The position numbers and the translations under genes were made by a program. Below the pieces are notes generated by a model. The model had not been told where the DNA came from and made no database searches. It saw only the letters and a program-made list of their open reading frames with translations. This document shows, piece by piece, positions 1 to 7,277 of a DNA stretch of 40,836 nt. Position 1 is the stretch's first letter, and each line of letters starts with the position of its first letter. Source of the stretch: Nitrososphaerota archaeon (GTDB lineage: Archaea; Thermoproteota; Nitrososphaeria; Nitrososphaerales; Gagatemarchaeaceae); assembly GCA_027886885.1 (NCBI GenBank), contig JAPCJP010000014.1:1-40836 (forward strand). The letters are read 5' to 3'.

Positions 1-389
1 ATGTCGATGTTCTCGATCAGCTTCTCGTCGTCCGTGTCCTTGTCCGCGAGGACCTTCTCGAAGGGGTAGAAGTTCACCACCACCATGTCTATGGGGTCGG
101 CCTTCATCGCCTTGAGCTCGGCCAGGTGCTCGGGAGTCCTCTTTGCTAGGATTGCGCCGAACAGGGGCGAGTGAAGGGTCTTCACCCTTCCCGAAAGGGC
201 CTGGGGCAGGTTCATGTCGTCCTGAAGGCTCCGCACAGCGACCCCCGCCTCCTTCAGAGAGGCGTAGGTGCCGCCCGTTGCTAGAAGGGTGACCTCGTAG
301 CTCCTGAGCCCCCTCGCAAAATCGACAATCCCGGTCTTGTCGGCAACGCTGAGAAGCGCGGTCCTCACCTGGACGAGGTCCTTTTCCAT
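1..389 (-). CDS. purH: PurH N-terminal (IMP cyclohydrolase/MGS-like) domain, partial
   Basis: The leftward frame starts with ATG at 389 and runs off the window edge, giving about 129 residues. They match the start of bifunctional AICAR transformylase/IMP cyclohydrolase, the enzyme of the last two steps to IMP. Visible family motifs are SVADKTGIVDFARGL near residue 14, LLATGGTYASLKEAG near residue 35, SGRVKTLHSPLFGAIL near 65 and VVVNFYPFEKVL near 100. These belong to the MGS-like cyclohydrolase domain; the formyl-transfer domain would lie outside the window, so a stand-alone cyclohydrolase cannot be excluded. The gene is divergent from the purS-purM operon and shares a 200-bp intergenic region with it. 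A TATA-like box about 26 nt before the ATG implies a leaderless mRNA. Confidence 0.88.
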   Translation of the reverse strand, partial: MEKDLVQVRTALLSVADKTGIVDFARGLRSYEVTLLATGGTYASLKEAGVAVRSLQDDMNLPQALSGRVKTLHSPLFGAILAKRTPEHLAELKAMKADPIDMVVVNFYPFEKVLADKDTDDEKLIENID

Positions 390-411
390 GTTAGACGTCG
401 GACGTTCTAGG

Positions 412-419
412 GTTATTAG
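412..419 (-). promoter_or_regulatory. TATA-like box for purH
   Basis: On the minus strand this reads CTAATAAC within GCTAATAACC. Its centre is about 26 nt before the purH ATG, the spacing expected if transcription starts at the start codon (leaderless). Confidence 0.45.
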
Positions 420-543
420 CTGATACGGTCGTGTCAATCCGCTCCACGGGTCTGCAGGTCGCCCTAGGTGCAAAAAGTTGGAAAAACATCGAATCACTTT
501 TGCCTCCTGCGCCACTCGATTAACACGTTCATGACAAAAGCGA

Positions 544-551
544 CTTAAATA
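544..551 (+). promoter_or_regulatory. TATA-like box for the purSQLFN operon
   Basis: The octamer CTTAAATA, preceded by an A-rich AAAAGCGA stretch that could act as BRE, predicts initiation near 574. That lies just upstream of the proposed ATT start of purS at 589. The 390-588 interval between purH and purS shows no ORF or RNA gene, only this divergent promoter region. Confidence 0.5.
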
Positions 552-588
552 GATACGCAGATTATCATAAACTACGACCAAAAAAGCC

Positions 589-852
589 ATTTTCTCGGTC
601 AATGTGGTCATCTCGAACAAGAAGAGCGCCCGCGACCCCGAGGGCGAGACCATACTTCGCGACCTCGTCAACAAGTCGGGCTTCGAGCGCTCGGTCAAGT
701 CCATTCGGGCTGGCAAGTACCTCAAGGTGGAGGTCGAGGCGGCTGACGAAGAAAAGGCAAAGAAACTCGTCGAGAAAATGTGCAACGAGCTCCGGATCTT
801 CAATCCCGCGGCCCATTCTCTGACCGTAGAAGTGGGGCGAATCTCAGAATGA
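589..852 (+). CDS. purS: PurS, FGAM synthase small subunit
   Basis: PurS is the about 85-residue dimeric subunit that bridges PurQ and PurL in formylglycinamidine ribonucleotide synthase. Seen motifs are a first beta strand FSVNVVISNKK, the turn DPEGETILRDLV, RAGKYLKVEV and the C-terminal MCNEL. The first GTG (604) would remove about five residues of the conserved first strand. Starting at the ATT codon at 589 puts the DPEG turn at residues 16-19, where I expect it in bacterial PurS (recalled, not aligned). An in-frame TAA at 568-570 closes off any longer form, and no ATG/GTG/TTG lies between. I therefore call ATT at 589, with GTG 604 as the alternative. The stop overlaps the purQ start as ATGA. 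The family call is secure; the start is an inference. Confidence 0.82.
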   Translation: MFSVNVVISNKKSARDPEGETILRDLVNKSGFERSVKSIRAGKYLKVEVEAADEEKAKKLVEKMCNELRIFNPAAHSLTVEVGRISE

Positions 853-1556
853 ACGTCGCGGTCGTCAGGTTCCCAGGGAGCAACTGCGACCTCGACGCCG
901 TTCAAGCCATCTCAAAACTCGGGTCGCCCGAGATTACGACGAAGCTGGTCTGGCACGAGAGCGATGAACTAGCGAAGTTCGACGCCATCATCCTCCCCGG
1001 TGGGTTCTCCTTCGGGGACTGCCTCAGGGCCGGTTCGATCGCCGCGCGGAGTCCCGCGATAGCGACCGTTAGGAAGAAGGCCGAGGCTGGGACGCCCGTG
1101 CTCGGCATCTGCAACGGCTTCCAGATCCTCGTCGAGGCAGGTCTCCTCCCAGGCGCTCTCCTGCGCAACAGTGGTCTCAAGTTCGTCTGCGACTGGACCA
1201 ACGTGAAGGTGGAGAACGCAGACACGCCGTTCTCGAGGGCGGCGCAGGTGGGCCAGGTCCTCAGGATGCCCATCGCTCACGGCGAGGGCCGCTATTATGC
1301 CACCGACGAAGAGGTGGACCTTCTCAGACGGGACCATCGTATCATCTTTCGCTACTCAAACGCGCTCGGCAAGGTGACCGGGGACTCGAACCCCACGGGC
1401 ACCGCCCACGGCATCGCGGGTATATCTAACAAGGAGGGCAACGTAGTCGGTCTCATGCCCCATCCGGAGCGCGCCTGCGACCCGCTACTGAGCCCGTATT
1501 CCTCGAGCGATGGCAGGCTCGTCTTCATGTCGCTTCTCGGAGGTGCGTCTAGCTGA
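849..1556 (+). CDS. purQ: PurQ, FGAM synthase glutaminase subunit
   Basis: This 235-residue class I glutamine amidotransferase supplies ammonia to PurL. It opens with MNVAVVRFPGSNCDLD, typical of PurQ. The oxyanion-strand motif ILPGGFSFGDCLRAG lies at residues 48-62, and the nucleophile Cys88 sits in GICNGFQ. The His-Glu pair is in LMPHPERACDP near the C-terminus. The ATG at 849 overlaps the purS stop (ATGA), so the two are probably translationally coupled. A longer in-frame start at 780 lies inside purS and would add a non-homologous N-terminus, so I rejected it. The length is normal for the family. Confidence 0.95.
   Translation: MNVAVVRFPGSNCDLDAVQAISKLGSPEITTKLVWHESDELAKFDAIILPGGFSFGDCLRAGSIAARSPAIATVRKKAEAGTPVLGICNGFQILVEAGLLPGALLRNSGLKFVCDWTNVKVENADTPFSRAAQVGQVLRMPIAHGEGRYYATDEEVDLLRRDHRIIFRYSNALGKVTGDSNPTGTAHGIAGISNKEGNVVGLMPHPERACDPLLSPYSSSDGRLVFMSLLGGASS
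1539..1545 (+). promoter_or_regulatory. Shine-Dalgarno GGAGGTG deciding the purL CTG start
   Basis: GGAGGTG ends 7 nt before the CTG at 1553-1555, which overlaps the purQ stop as CTGA. It is a strong ribosome-binding site in exactly the right place for a CTG start, and too far (55 nt) from the GTG at 1601. Confidence 0.6.
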
Positions 1557-4500
1557 GCCTCGAGAGCCTCCAACTCGGCCTCACGCCCGGGGAAGTAGCG
1601 GTGGTACGGAAGACGTTGGGGAGGGAACCCAACGAGGTCGAGTGGTCCATCATCGACGCCGAGTGGTCCGAGCACAGTAGCTACAAATCATCTAAGGCGC
1701 TGCTCCGCCTCTTCCCCACAAAGGGCAAGAGGGTCCTCCTGGGCCCCGGTTACGACGCGGGCGTCGTCGATGTCGGCGATGGCTACGCAGTCACCCTGCA
1801 CATCGAGAGCCACAACCACCCCTCAGCCGTGGACCCGTACGGCGGCGCTTCGACCGGGATAGGCGGGGTCCTCAGGGACATACTCTCGATGGGGACGCGT
1901 CCCATCGCCCTCGTGGATATCCTCCGCTTCGGGAACATCGAGAAGAGCCCGCACTCCAGGTGGCTGTTCAACAACGTGGTGAGGGGCATCGCGGACTACG
2001 GCAATTGCATCTCCGGGGAAGATCAGGTCTACTTTACGAACTCTAGTACTTTTCACGTGGCGGAAGCCAAGAATTTGTTCGACAATTTCGCCAAGGAGAA
2101 GAAACTCGTTCCCGAGTTCGGCCGAAAGGACCTTACCATAAGCAGGCCTAATGTCGACTTGCGAGTTCTCTCTTTCGATTTCGAGCATAGGGAAGCCCGA
2201 TTCTGCCGAGTCTCAAGAATGTATGAGGCGAAGGTCAGCCGTCTGCTTCGCATAAAGACTGCTTTAGGTCGAACCATCTCGGTAACGCCTGACCACCCAA
2301 TGTTTGTGGTGAAAGATGGCGTCGTTCGGACTCGGAAGGCTGAGGAGCTTAGGGCGGGCGATTCTGTTCCAATCGCGCTTGACTTCCCTTTCACAAAGGA
2401 CCAGGCGACCACGGCAGTCATTGACATCATCGAAGAGTTGAGCTTCAGAAAGAATCTGGATGGAATAACCGTGAGCCTAAGGGGCCGTGGATTGAAGGAG
2501 TGGAGAACACAGTTAGACACGCTTTTGCGAAAAGTCGGAGTCAGCGCGTCCCAACGCTCACATTACCTCAATTACAACTACCTCCCACTGAAAACCTTCC
2601 TGGCGGTTGAATCGGATCCGGCATTTCCGATAGCCAGGAAAGATTTGCTCCTGTACCCACGCCGTGGTAGGGTGACAAAGATACCAGCGGTAATTGCGAT
2701 AGATTCCGATTTCGCTAGGCTTACAGGTTATTATTTGGCTGAGGGATGCAGGTATGATGAGACAGGAGCGCTGTCAAAAGGAAAGACCTCTAGGATTATT
2801 TGGACATTCAGAACGGATGAATTAGAGTACATCGACGACCTATGCGCGATCCTCGAAAAACTAGGAATCAGATACGGGAGACGCCAGACGAAAACAAATG
2901 CCGTTCAGATCAGAGTCTCCTCTCAAATTCTTGGCTGGATTTTTCGCGAGGTACTACAAGCGGGAAAGGACTCGTATTCGAAGAAGATCCCTAATCAATA
3001 CTATCATCTTCCGCGGGAACTCAGTTTTGAAGTCCTCAAGGGCATCGTGAGGGGAGATGGGTCCCTTGACGCAAGGTCCGAAACTTCTTCTGCCCGTGTT
3101 CGATTTGGGAGTTCGAGTTCTGTATTATTTCAGCAAGTCCTGCTGTTGTTCCAATCTCTCGGATATGTCCCATCTACTACGACGACGGTCCACACGAAAG
3201 GCACGGTCCCCTTCCAGGAGCTTACTATTCATGGAAGGACCGGAATCAAGTCTCTCAAATCCATGTTCTCAAGAGACGTCATGTCGAAGGCCGAAGGAAG
3301 ACTTGCCAAATATTCAGAGCCAGCAATGGAACACTATCGTAGCCAGAGACACGGAAACTTTGCAGCTGTGAAGATTTCAAAGATCGACGAGCTCGCAGGA
3401 GATTTCAGCGTCTACAACTTCGAGGTTGAAGGAACCCACAACTATGTCACCTCAGGTGGTATCATTACCCACAATTGCGTGGGGGTCCCCACGGTCGCAG
3501 GCGATATCGAGTTCGATGAAAGCTTCGAGAGGAACTGCCTGGTCGACGTGGCTTGCGTCGGTCTGGGGAGGGCGGACGCCCTGATCCTCGGGGAGGCGAA
3601 GAACCCGGGGGATGTCCTGGTCCTGGTTGGCGGGAGCACCGGGCGGGACGGCATCAAGGGAGCCACCTTCGCTTCGAAGAACCTCTCCAAGAGCGCCGAA
3701 GACGATCGCTCGTCGGTGCAGGTGCCGGACCCGTTCATGAAGAAGCTCCTGCTGGATTCGCTGCTCGAGGCCGCGGCCACAGGGCTGATACGGGGGATGA
3801 AGGACCTCGGCGGGGGCGGTCTCTCGACGGCGCTTTCGGAGGTCGCGTCCAGCGGAGGGACCGGGGTCGACGTGGACCTCGAGAGGGTAAGAGCCCGGGA
3901 AGGCGACATGTCTCCCGCTGAGATAATGACCTCCGAGTCGCAGGAGCGCATGCTGCTCATGCTCTCCACGAAGGGGTCCGAACCTGTCCTGAGCACCCTC
4001 GACAAGTATGAGGTCCCCTATTCAGTGATCGGCAAAGTGACCAGTGACGGCACTCTTACCATTCGATGGCAGGGCAAGGTGGTCGCTAGGTTGCCAGCAG
4101 AGTTCGTGGTAAAAGCCCCATTGATACCGTGGCCCAGCCGCCGCCCGAAGGCCATCCGCGTCAGACACTCTCGATTCCCGCGGAGATCGATGTCTCGTCT
4201 GCTTCTCTCCCTGCTCGCCTCGCCGAACATCGCGAGCAAAAAGTGGGTCTACCGACAGTACGACCACGAGGTGGGGTTGAGGACGGTCCTGCGACCCGGC
4301 CAGGCGGACGCCGCGCTGATGAGGCTCCCAAACGGGCGCCTGCTTGCGATCAAGGGCGACGGCAACAGCGCCCAGGTTGCGCTAGACCCTTACAACGGAG
4401 CTGCCGGGTGTCTTGCGGAGGCGTGCAGAAACGTCGTCTCCGTTGGAGCCGAGCCCATAGCCATGGTCGACCACCTTCAGTTTGGCGACCCTTCAGACCC

Positions 4501-5206
4501 CGAGGTCTACTGGTCGTTCTCGGAATCGATCAGAGGTATGGCGGACTATTGCTCGGCCCTGGGGATTCCCGTGGTCGGTGGCAAGGTGAGTTTCTACAAC
4601 GAGGACGCCGGTTCCGGGCGGGCCATCAAACCTTCCCCTATAGCCTTGGTAGTGGGCTTGGTCGATGACTCGAGGCACATCCCTTCACTAGGTTTCACCA
4701 AGGACGCGTCCATCGTCGCCGTGGGAGGGACCGACTCCGAGCTGGGAGGGTCGGAGTTCAATCGCAGGTTCGGTCTGAACGGAGGAGGCGTTCCAAAGGT
4801 CAATCCCAAGAACGACGGCGCCCTCTACGGGACGATCCTCGAGTTAATCAGGTCTGGTCGCGTGGGTTCGGTCCATGACTGCTCGAGAGGTGGCTTGGGA
4901 GTCGCCCTGAGCGAGATGTGCGCGGCCGGAGACATCGGGGCCGACGTAACGCTTGACAAGGTTCCAGGAGGATGGAAGAACGCGCACGAGCTGCTCTTCT
5001 CGGAGTCCCACGGTAGATTCCTAGTCGCAGGGAATGACCCCGTGGCCATTAGCGGCGTGCTAGCATCCGCCCATCTTCCTCACGCGGTCATCGGGAGGAC
5101 CGGCGGGAATGAACTCGAGGTGAAGGTAAACGAACGCGGCCTTTCTCTCTCCGTTAAGACCATCGCGGCGAGCCTTCAGGGGACCATCCCGAGGCTGATG
5201 CAGTGA
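1553..5206 (+). CDS. purL: PurL, FGAM synthase large subunit, intein-containing
   Basis: PurL uses ATP and ammonia from PurQ to convert FGAR to FGAM. The precursor is about 1217 residues; removing the 490-residue intein leaves about 727, the normal size of small archaeal/Bacillus-type PurL. Extein motifs include LGLTPGEVAVVRKTLGREPN, WSEHSSYKSSK (often WSEHCSYKSS, so Cys to Ser), HIESHNHPSAVDPYGGAST, the first-half GIADYGN-C-VGVPTVAGD and the second-half GMADYCSALGIPVVGGKVSF. The usual N-terminal LTPxE segment lies before the first GTG (1601), and the only start-like codon there is CTG at 1553, overlapping the purQ TGA and preceded by GGAGGTG. I choose CTG. The end overlaps purF as GTGA/TGATG. 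The region between the two extein halves is an insertion, not a frameshift, because the reading frame is open throughout. Confidence 0.93.
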   Translation: MSLESLQLGLTPGEVAVVRKTLGREPNEVEWSIIDAEWSEHSSYKSSKALLRLFPTKGKRVLLGPGYDAGVVDVGDGYAVTLHIESHNHPSAVDPYGGASTGIGGVLRDILSMGTRPIALVDILRFGNIEKSPHSRWLFNNVVRGIADYGNCISGEDQVYFTNSSTFHVAEAKNLFDNFAKEKKLVPEFGRKDLTISRPNVDLRVLSFDFEHREARFCRVSRMYEAKVSRLLRIKTALGRTISVTPDHPMFVVKDGVVRTRKAEELRAGDSVPIALDFPFTKDQATTAVIDIIEELSFRKNLDGITVSLRGRGLKEWRTQLDTLLRKVGVSASQRSHYLNYNYLPLKTFLAVESDPAFPIARKDLLLYPRRGRVTKIPAVIAIDSDFARLTGYYLAEGCRYDETGALSKGKTSRIIWTFRTDELEYIDDLCAILEKLGIRYGRRQTKTNAVQIRVSSQILGWIFREVLQAGKDSYSKKIPNQYYHLPRELSFEVLKGIVRGDGSLDARSETSSARVRFGSSSSVLFQQVLLLFQSLGYVPSTTTTVHTKGTVPFQELTIHGRTGIKSLKSMFSRDVMSKAEGRLAKYSEPAMEHYRSQRHGNFAAVKISKIDELAGDFSVYNFEVEGTHNYVTSGGIITHNCVGVPTVAGDIEFDESFERNCLVDVACVGLGRADALILGEAKNPGDVLVLVGGSTGRDGIKGATFASKNLSKSAEDDRSSVQVPDPFMKKLLLDSLLEAAATGLIRGMKDLGGGGLSTALSEVASSGGTGVDVDLERVRAREGDMSPAEIMTSESQERMLLMLSTKGSEPVLSTLDKYEVPYSVIGKVTSDGTLTIRWQGKVVARLPAEFVVKAPLIPWPSRRPKAIRVRHSRFPRRSMSRLLLSLLASPNIASKKWVYRQYDHEVGLRTVLRPGQADAALMRLPNGRLLAIKGDGNSAQVALDPYNGAAGCLAEACRNVVSVGAEPIAMVDHLQFGDPSDPEVYWSFSESIRGMADYCSALGIPVVGGKVSFYNEDAGSGRAIKPSPIALVVGLVDDSRHIPSLGFTKDASIVAVGGTDSELGGSEFNRRFGLNGGGVPKVNPKNDGALYGTILELIRSGRVGSVHDCSRGGLGVALSEMCAAGDIGADVTLDKVPGGWKNAHELLFSESHGRFLVAGNDPVAISGVLASAHLPHAVIGRTGGNELEVKVNERGLSLSVKTIAASLQGTIPRLMQ
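2006..3475 (+). mobile_element. PurL intein with LAGLIDADG homing endonuclease
   Basis: This is an in-frame 490-residue insertion in the conserved PurL motif GIADYGN|C-VGVPTV. It begins with Cys1 (CISGEDQV) and ends with IITHN, followed by Cys+1 of the C-extein, so all splicing residues are present: Cys1, block B TPDHP (Thr94, His97), penultimate His489, Asn490 and Cys+1. Two endonuclease motifs are visible, LTGYYLAEG at 239-247 and VLKGIVRGDG at 343-352, with acidic residues Glu246 and Asp351 where catalytic acids belong. Block F/G is VYNFEVEGTHNYVTSGG. The segment is visibly more A/T-rich, with less biased codons than the extein, consistent with lateral arrival. I predict an active splicing element; endonuclease activity is plausible but unproven. 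Confidence 0.95.
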
Positions 5207-6642
5207 TGGGAACCAAAGAAGCCTGTGGGGTCGTGGGCGCCTATTCGGCCAAGGGCACCGACATCGTGCCGATGCTGCTCAAGGGGCTTGAGGCGCTCCA
5301 GCACCGGGGCCAGGAATCCTGGGGCATCGCGGTGGAAGGGAAACCGGTCTTCAAGAAGATGGGCCTTGCCTTCAACTGGTACAATTACGCGTCCGAGCTC
5401 GCAGGCTACAGGGGTAGCTCCGGCATCGGGCACGTGCGCTACTCCACCAAGGGCAGGTCGAACCTCGACAACGCCCAACCCGTCCAGATCGGGAAGGAGT
5501 TCTCCATCGGGCACAACGGAACGATCGTCAACGCCGAGGACGTAGCGAGGGCCGTCGAGGCTGACTACAGGGGGAAGTGCGGGACAGATACCAAGGCCGC
5601 TGGCTACAGGCTCCTCCAGTTCCTCAGAGAGGAGAACGATTGGTTCTGGGCCTTCGAGCGATTGGCCAAGGAGCTCATTGGAGCCTACTCCTTCGTGGTG
5701 CTCAACCGCCGGGGCGAGGTCTTCGCCGTCAGGGACCCTCGAGGATACAGGCCGCTCTGTGTGGGATGGATAGAAAAATCGAAGACCTACATCGCCGCCT
5801 CAGAGAGCTGCGCGCTCACAGCAATAGGGGCGAAGTTCCTGAGGGATGTGGAGCCGGGGGAGATGATACGACTGGGCGGTCCCAAGAGGGCCTTCGAGTC
5901 ATTCAGGTTCGCCCCCCGACAGGCGAGTGCCCACTGCTCCTTCGAATACACCTACTTCGCCCATCCCTCGTCCCGCATCGACGGGGTGAGCGTCTATGAA
6001 GCTCGAAAGCGGTTCGGTAAGACCCTCGCGAAGAAACACCGCATGAAGGGTAACGTCGTGATCCCCGTCCCTGACTCGGCCAGGCCAGCGGCCCTGGGCT
6101 ATGCCCTGGAGAGCGGCGTCCCCATGGAGGAGGGTTTGATGAAGGACAGGTACCGGAGGAAGGGGAGCATGAGGAGCTTCATCGAGCCTCGCCAGAGCGG
6201 GAGAGAGGAGGTGGTGAAGCGCATAATCCCGATCCAGGAGACCATAAGGGGCAAGAATGTGATCGTCATCGACGACAGCATTGTGCGTGGGACCAGCTCC
6301 AAGATCATCGTGGACTCGTTGCGCAAGGAAGGAGCGAGGGGAGTGAAGATGGCAGTGACCTTTCCCCCCATCATGCACCCATGCTACATGGGCGTCGACT
6401 TTCCCAGCCGGGAGGAGCTAATCGCTCACCAGGTCGCCAAGGGCAGCACAAACATCGCCGAGATCGGCAAGAAGGTCGGCCGCGCAATAGGCGTCGACGA
6501 GTTCCAGTACAACGACATCGAGGGGCTCAGCCAGGCCATAGGGCTCCCCAAGAACAGCCTGTGCTTCGCCTGCATAAACGGGGACTACACAAAACTCGGC
6601 ATCTCCCCAACCGTCAAGTCCAGGAAGGAGATGAAGGGCTGA
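5203..6642 (+). CDS. purF: PurF, amidophosphoribosyltransferase
   Basis: PurF makes phosphoribosylamine from PRPP and glutamine, the committed step of purine synthesis. The 479-residue protein has a 7-residue propeptide before the predicted N-terminal nucleophile Cys8 (ACGVVGAYS), as in self-processed Bacillus-type PurF. The PRPP loop VIVIDDSIVRGTSSK is at 353-367. Cysteines at 245 (AHCSFEYTYFAHP), 394 (MHPCYMGVDFP), 454 and 457 (LCFACINGDY) match the four ligands of the structural [4Fe-4S] cluster of that type, so an oxygen-sensitive enzyme is likely. The GTG at 5203 overlaps the purL stop; ATG at 5206 is equally possible and shortens it by one residue. The end overlaps the proposed purN CTG as CTGA. 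Confidence 0.96.
   Translation: MMGTKEACGVVGAYSAKGTDIVPMLLKGLEALQHRGQESWGIAVEGKPVFKKMGLAFNWYNYASELAGYRGSSGIGHVRYSTKGRSNLDNAQPVQIGKEFSIGHNGTIVNAEDVARAVEADYRGKCGTDTKAAGYRLLQFLREENDWFWAFERLAKELIGAYSFVVLNRRGEVFAVRDPRGYRPLCVGWIEKSKTYIAASESCALTAIGAKFLRDVEPGEMIRLGGPKRAFESFRFAPRQASAHCSFEYTYFAHPSSRIDGVSVYEARKRFGKTLAKKHRMKGNVVIPVPDSARPAALGYALESGVPMEEGLMKDRYRRKGSMRSFIEPRQSGREEVVKRIIPIQETIRGKNVIVIDDSIVRGTSSKIIVDSLRKEGARGVKMAVTFPPIMHPCYMGVDFPSREELIAHQVAKGSTNIAEIGKKVGRAIGVDEFQYNDIEGLSQAIGLPKNSLCFACINGDYTKLGISPTVKSRKEMKG
6625..6630 (+). promoter_or_regulatory. Shine-Dalgarno AAGGAG deciding the purN CTG start
   Basis: AAGGAG ends 8 nt before the CTG at 6639-6641, inside the last codons of purF. No ATG, GTG or TTG lies in the purN frame nearby, so this site supports CTG initiation. 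Confidence 0.6.
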
Positions 6643-7277
6643 CCAAGAGGACCGGGGAGGTCCGCCTGGCCGTCCTGGTCTCCGGACGAGGCTCTAACCT
6701 CGGCGCCATCCTCCGCGCCATCGATAGGGGATACATCACCAACGCGGCAGTCGCCGTGGTCATCAGCAACAGGCCCGATGTCCGAGCTCTCAGGGTCGCA
6801 GAATCACACGGGGTGAGGACGGAGATCCTCGTCCCCCGCAAGGAAGAGACCAGGGAGACCTACGATGCGAGGCTCCTGACGGCGCTCAATGCCGCCGGGG
6901 TCGACGCCAAGGACGGGGTCGTCCTCCTGGCGGGTTTCATGAGGCTTCTTTCCCCTGGTTTCGTGGCGTTCTACAGGAACCGCATCCTAAACATCCATCC
7001 ATCGCTCTTGCCAGCCTTCCCGGGGCTGGAAGCCCAGAAGCAGGCCCTGGACCATGGCGCCAAGGTCTCGGGGTGCACGGTCCACTTCGTCGTCCCCGAG
7101 GTCGACGCTGGTCCGATAATCCTCCAGCGCTCTGTGGAAGTGAAAGAGGGGGACACCGTGGAGGCGCTCTCGGCCCGGATCCTGCGGCAGGAGCACCTCC
7201 TCTACCCACGCGCAGTGAAGCTTTTTGTTGAAGGAAAACTCAGGATCACTGGCAAGAGGGTGGTCATCGGCGATTGA
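6639..7277 (+). CDS. purN: PurN, phosphoribosylglycinamide formyltransferase
   Basis: PurN transfers a formyl group from 10-formyl-tetrahydrofolate to GAR. The N-terminal strand and loop LAVLVSGRGSNLGAIL, the catalytic NIHPSLLPAFPG segment (Asn, His) and GCTVHFVVPEVDAGPII (Asp) are present. Starting at CTG 6639 gives 212 residues, a normal length. The frame stays open upstream into purF, but no usual start codon occurs near the conserved N-terminus; a far-upstream ATG (6381) would add 86 residues of out-of-frame purF sequence. CTG overlapping the purF stop (CTGA), with AAGGAG 8 nt upstream, is the best start. The end overlaps folD as TTGA. It depends on folate supplied by the next two genes. 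Confidence 0.93.
   Translation: MTKRTGEVRLAVLVSGRGSNLGAILRAIDRGYITNAAVAVVISNRPDVRALRVAESHGVRTEILVPRKEETRETYDARLLTALNAAGVDAKDGVVLLAGFMRLLSPGFVAFYRNRILNIHPSLLPAFPGLEAQKQALDHGAKVSGCTVHFVVPEVDAGPIILQRSVEVKEGDTVEALSARILRQEHLLYPRAVKLFVEGKLRITGKRVVIGD

Noticed and set aside
390-588. Riboswitch or RNA gene between purH and purS
   Set aside because: I saw no tRNA, purine-riboswitch core or strong hairpin; predicted transcripts are almost leaderless.
780-848. Longer PurQ start inside purS
   Set aside because: The added residues are purS read in another frame; PurQ homology begins at ATG 849, which forms an ATGA overlap.
3057-3371. Separate small ORF within the intein
   Set aside because: It is a shadow frame of the intein endonuclease domain, without codon bias or homology.
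2006-3475. purL frameshifted or split by an unrelated gene
   Set aside because: The frame stays open across the junctions, and splicing motifs are intact at both ends.
6381-6638. Long N-terminal extension of purN from an ATG inside purF
   Set aside because: It reads purF in a wrong frame, has no PurN homology, and the resulting 298 residues exceed the family length; CTG 6639 explains the gene better.
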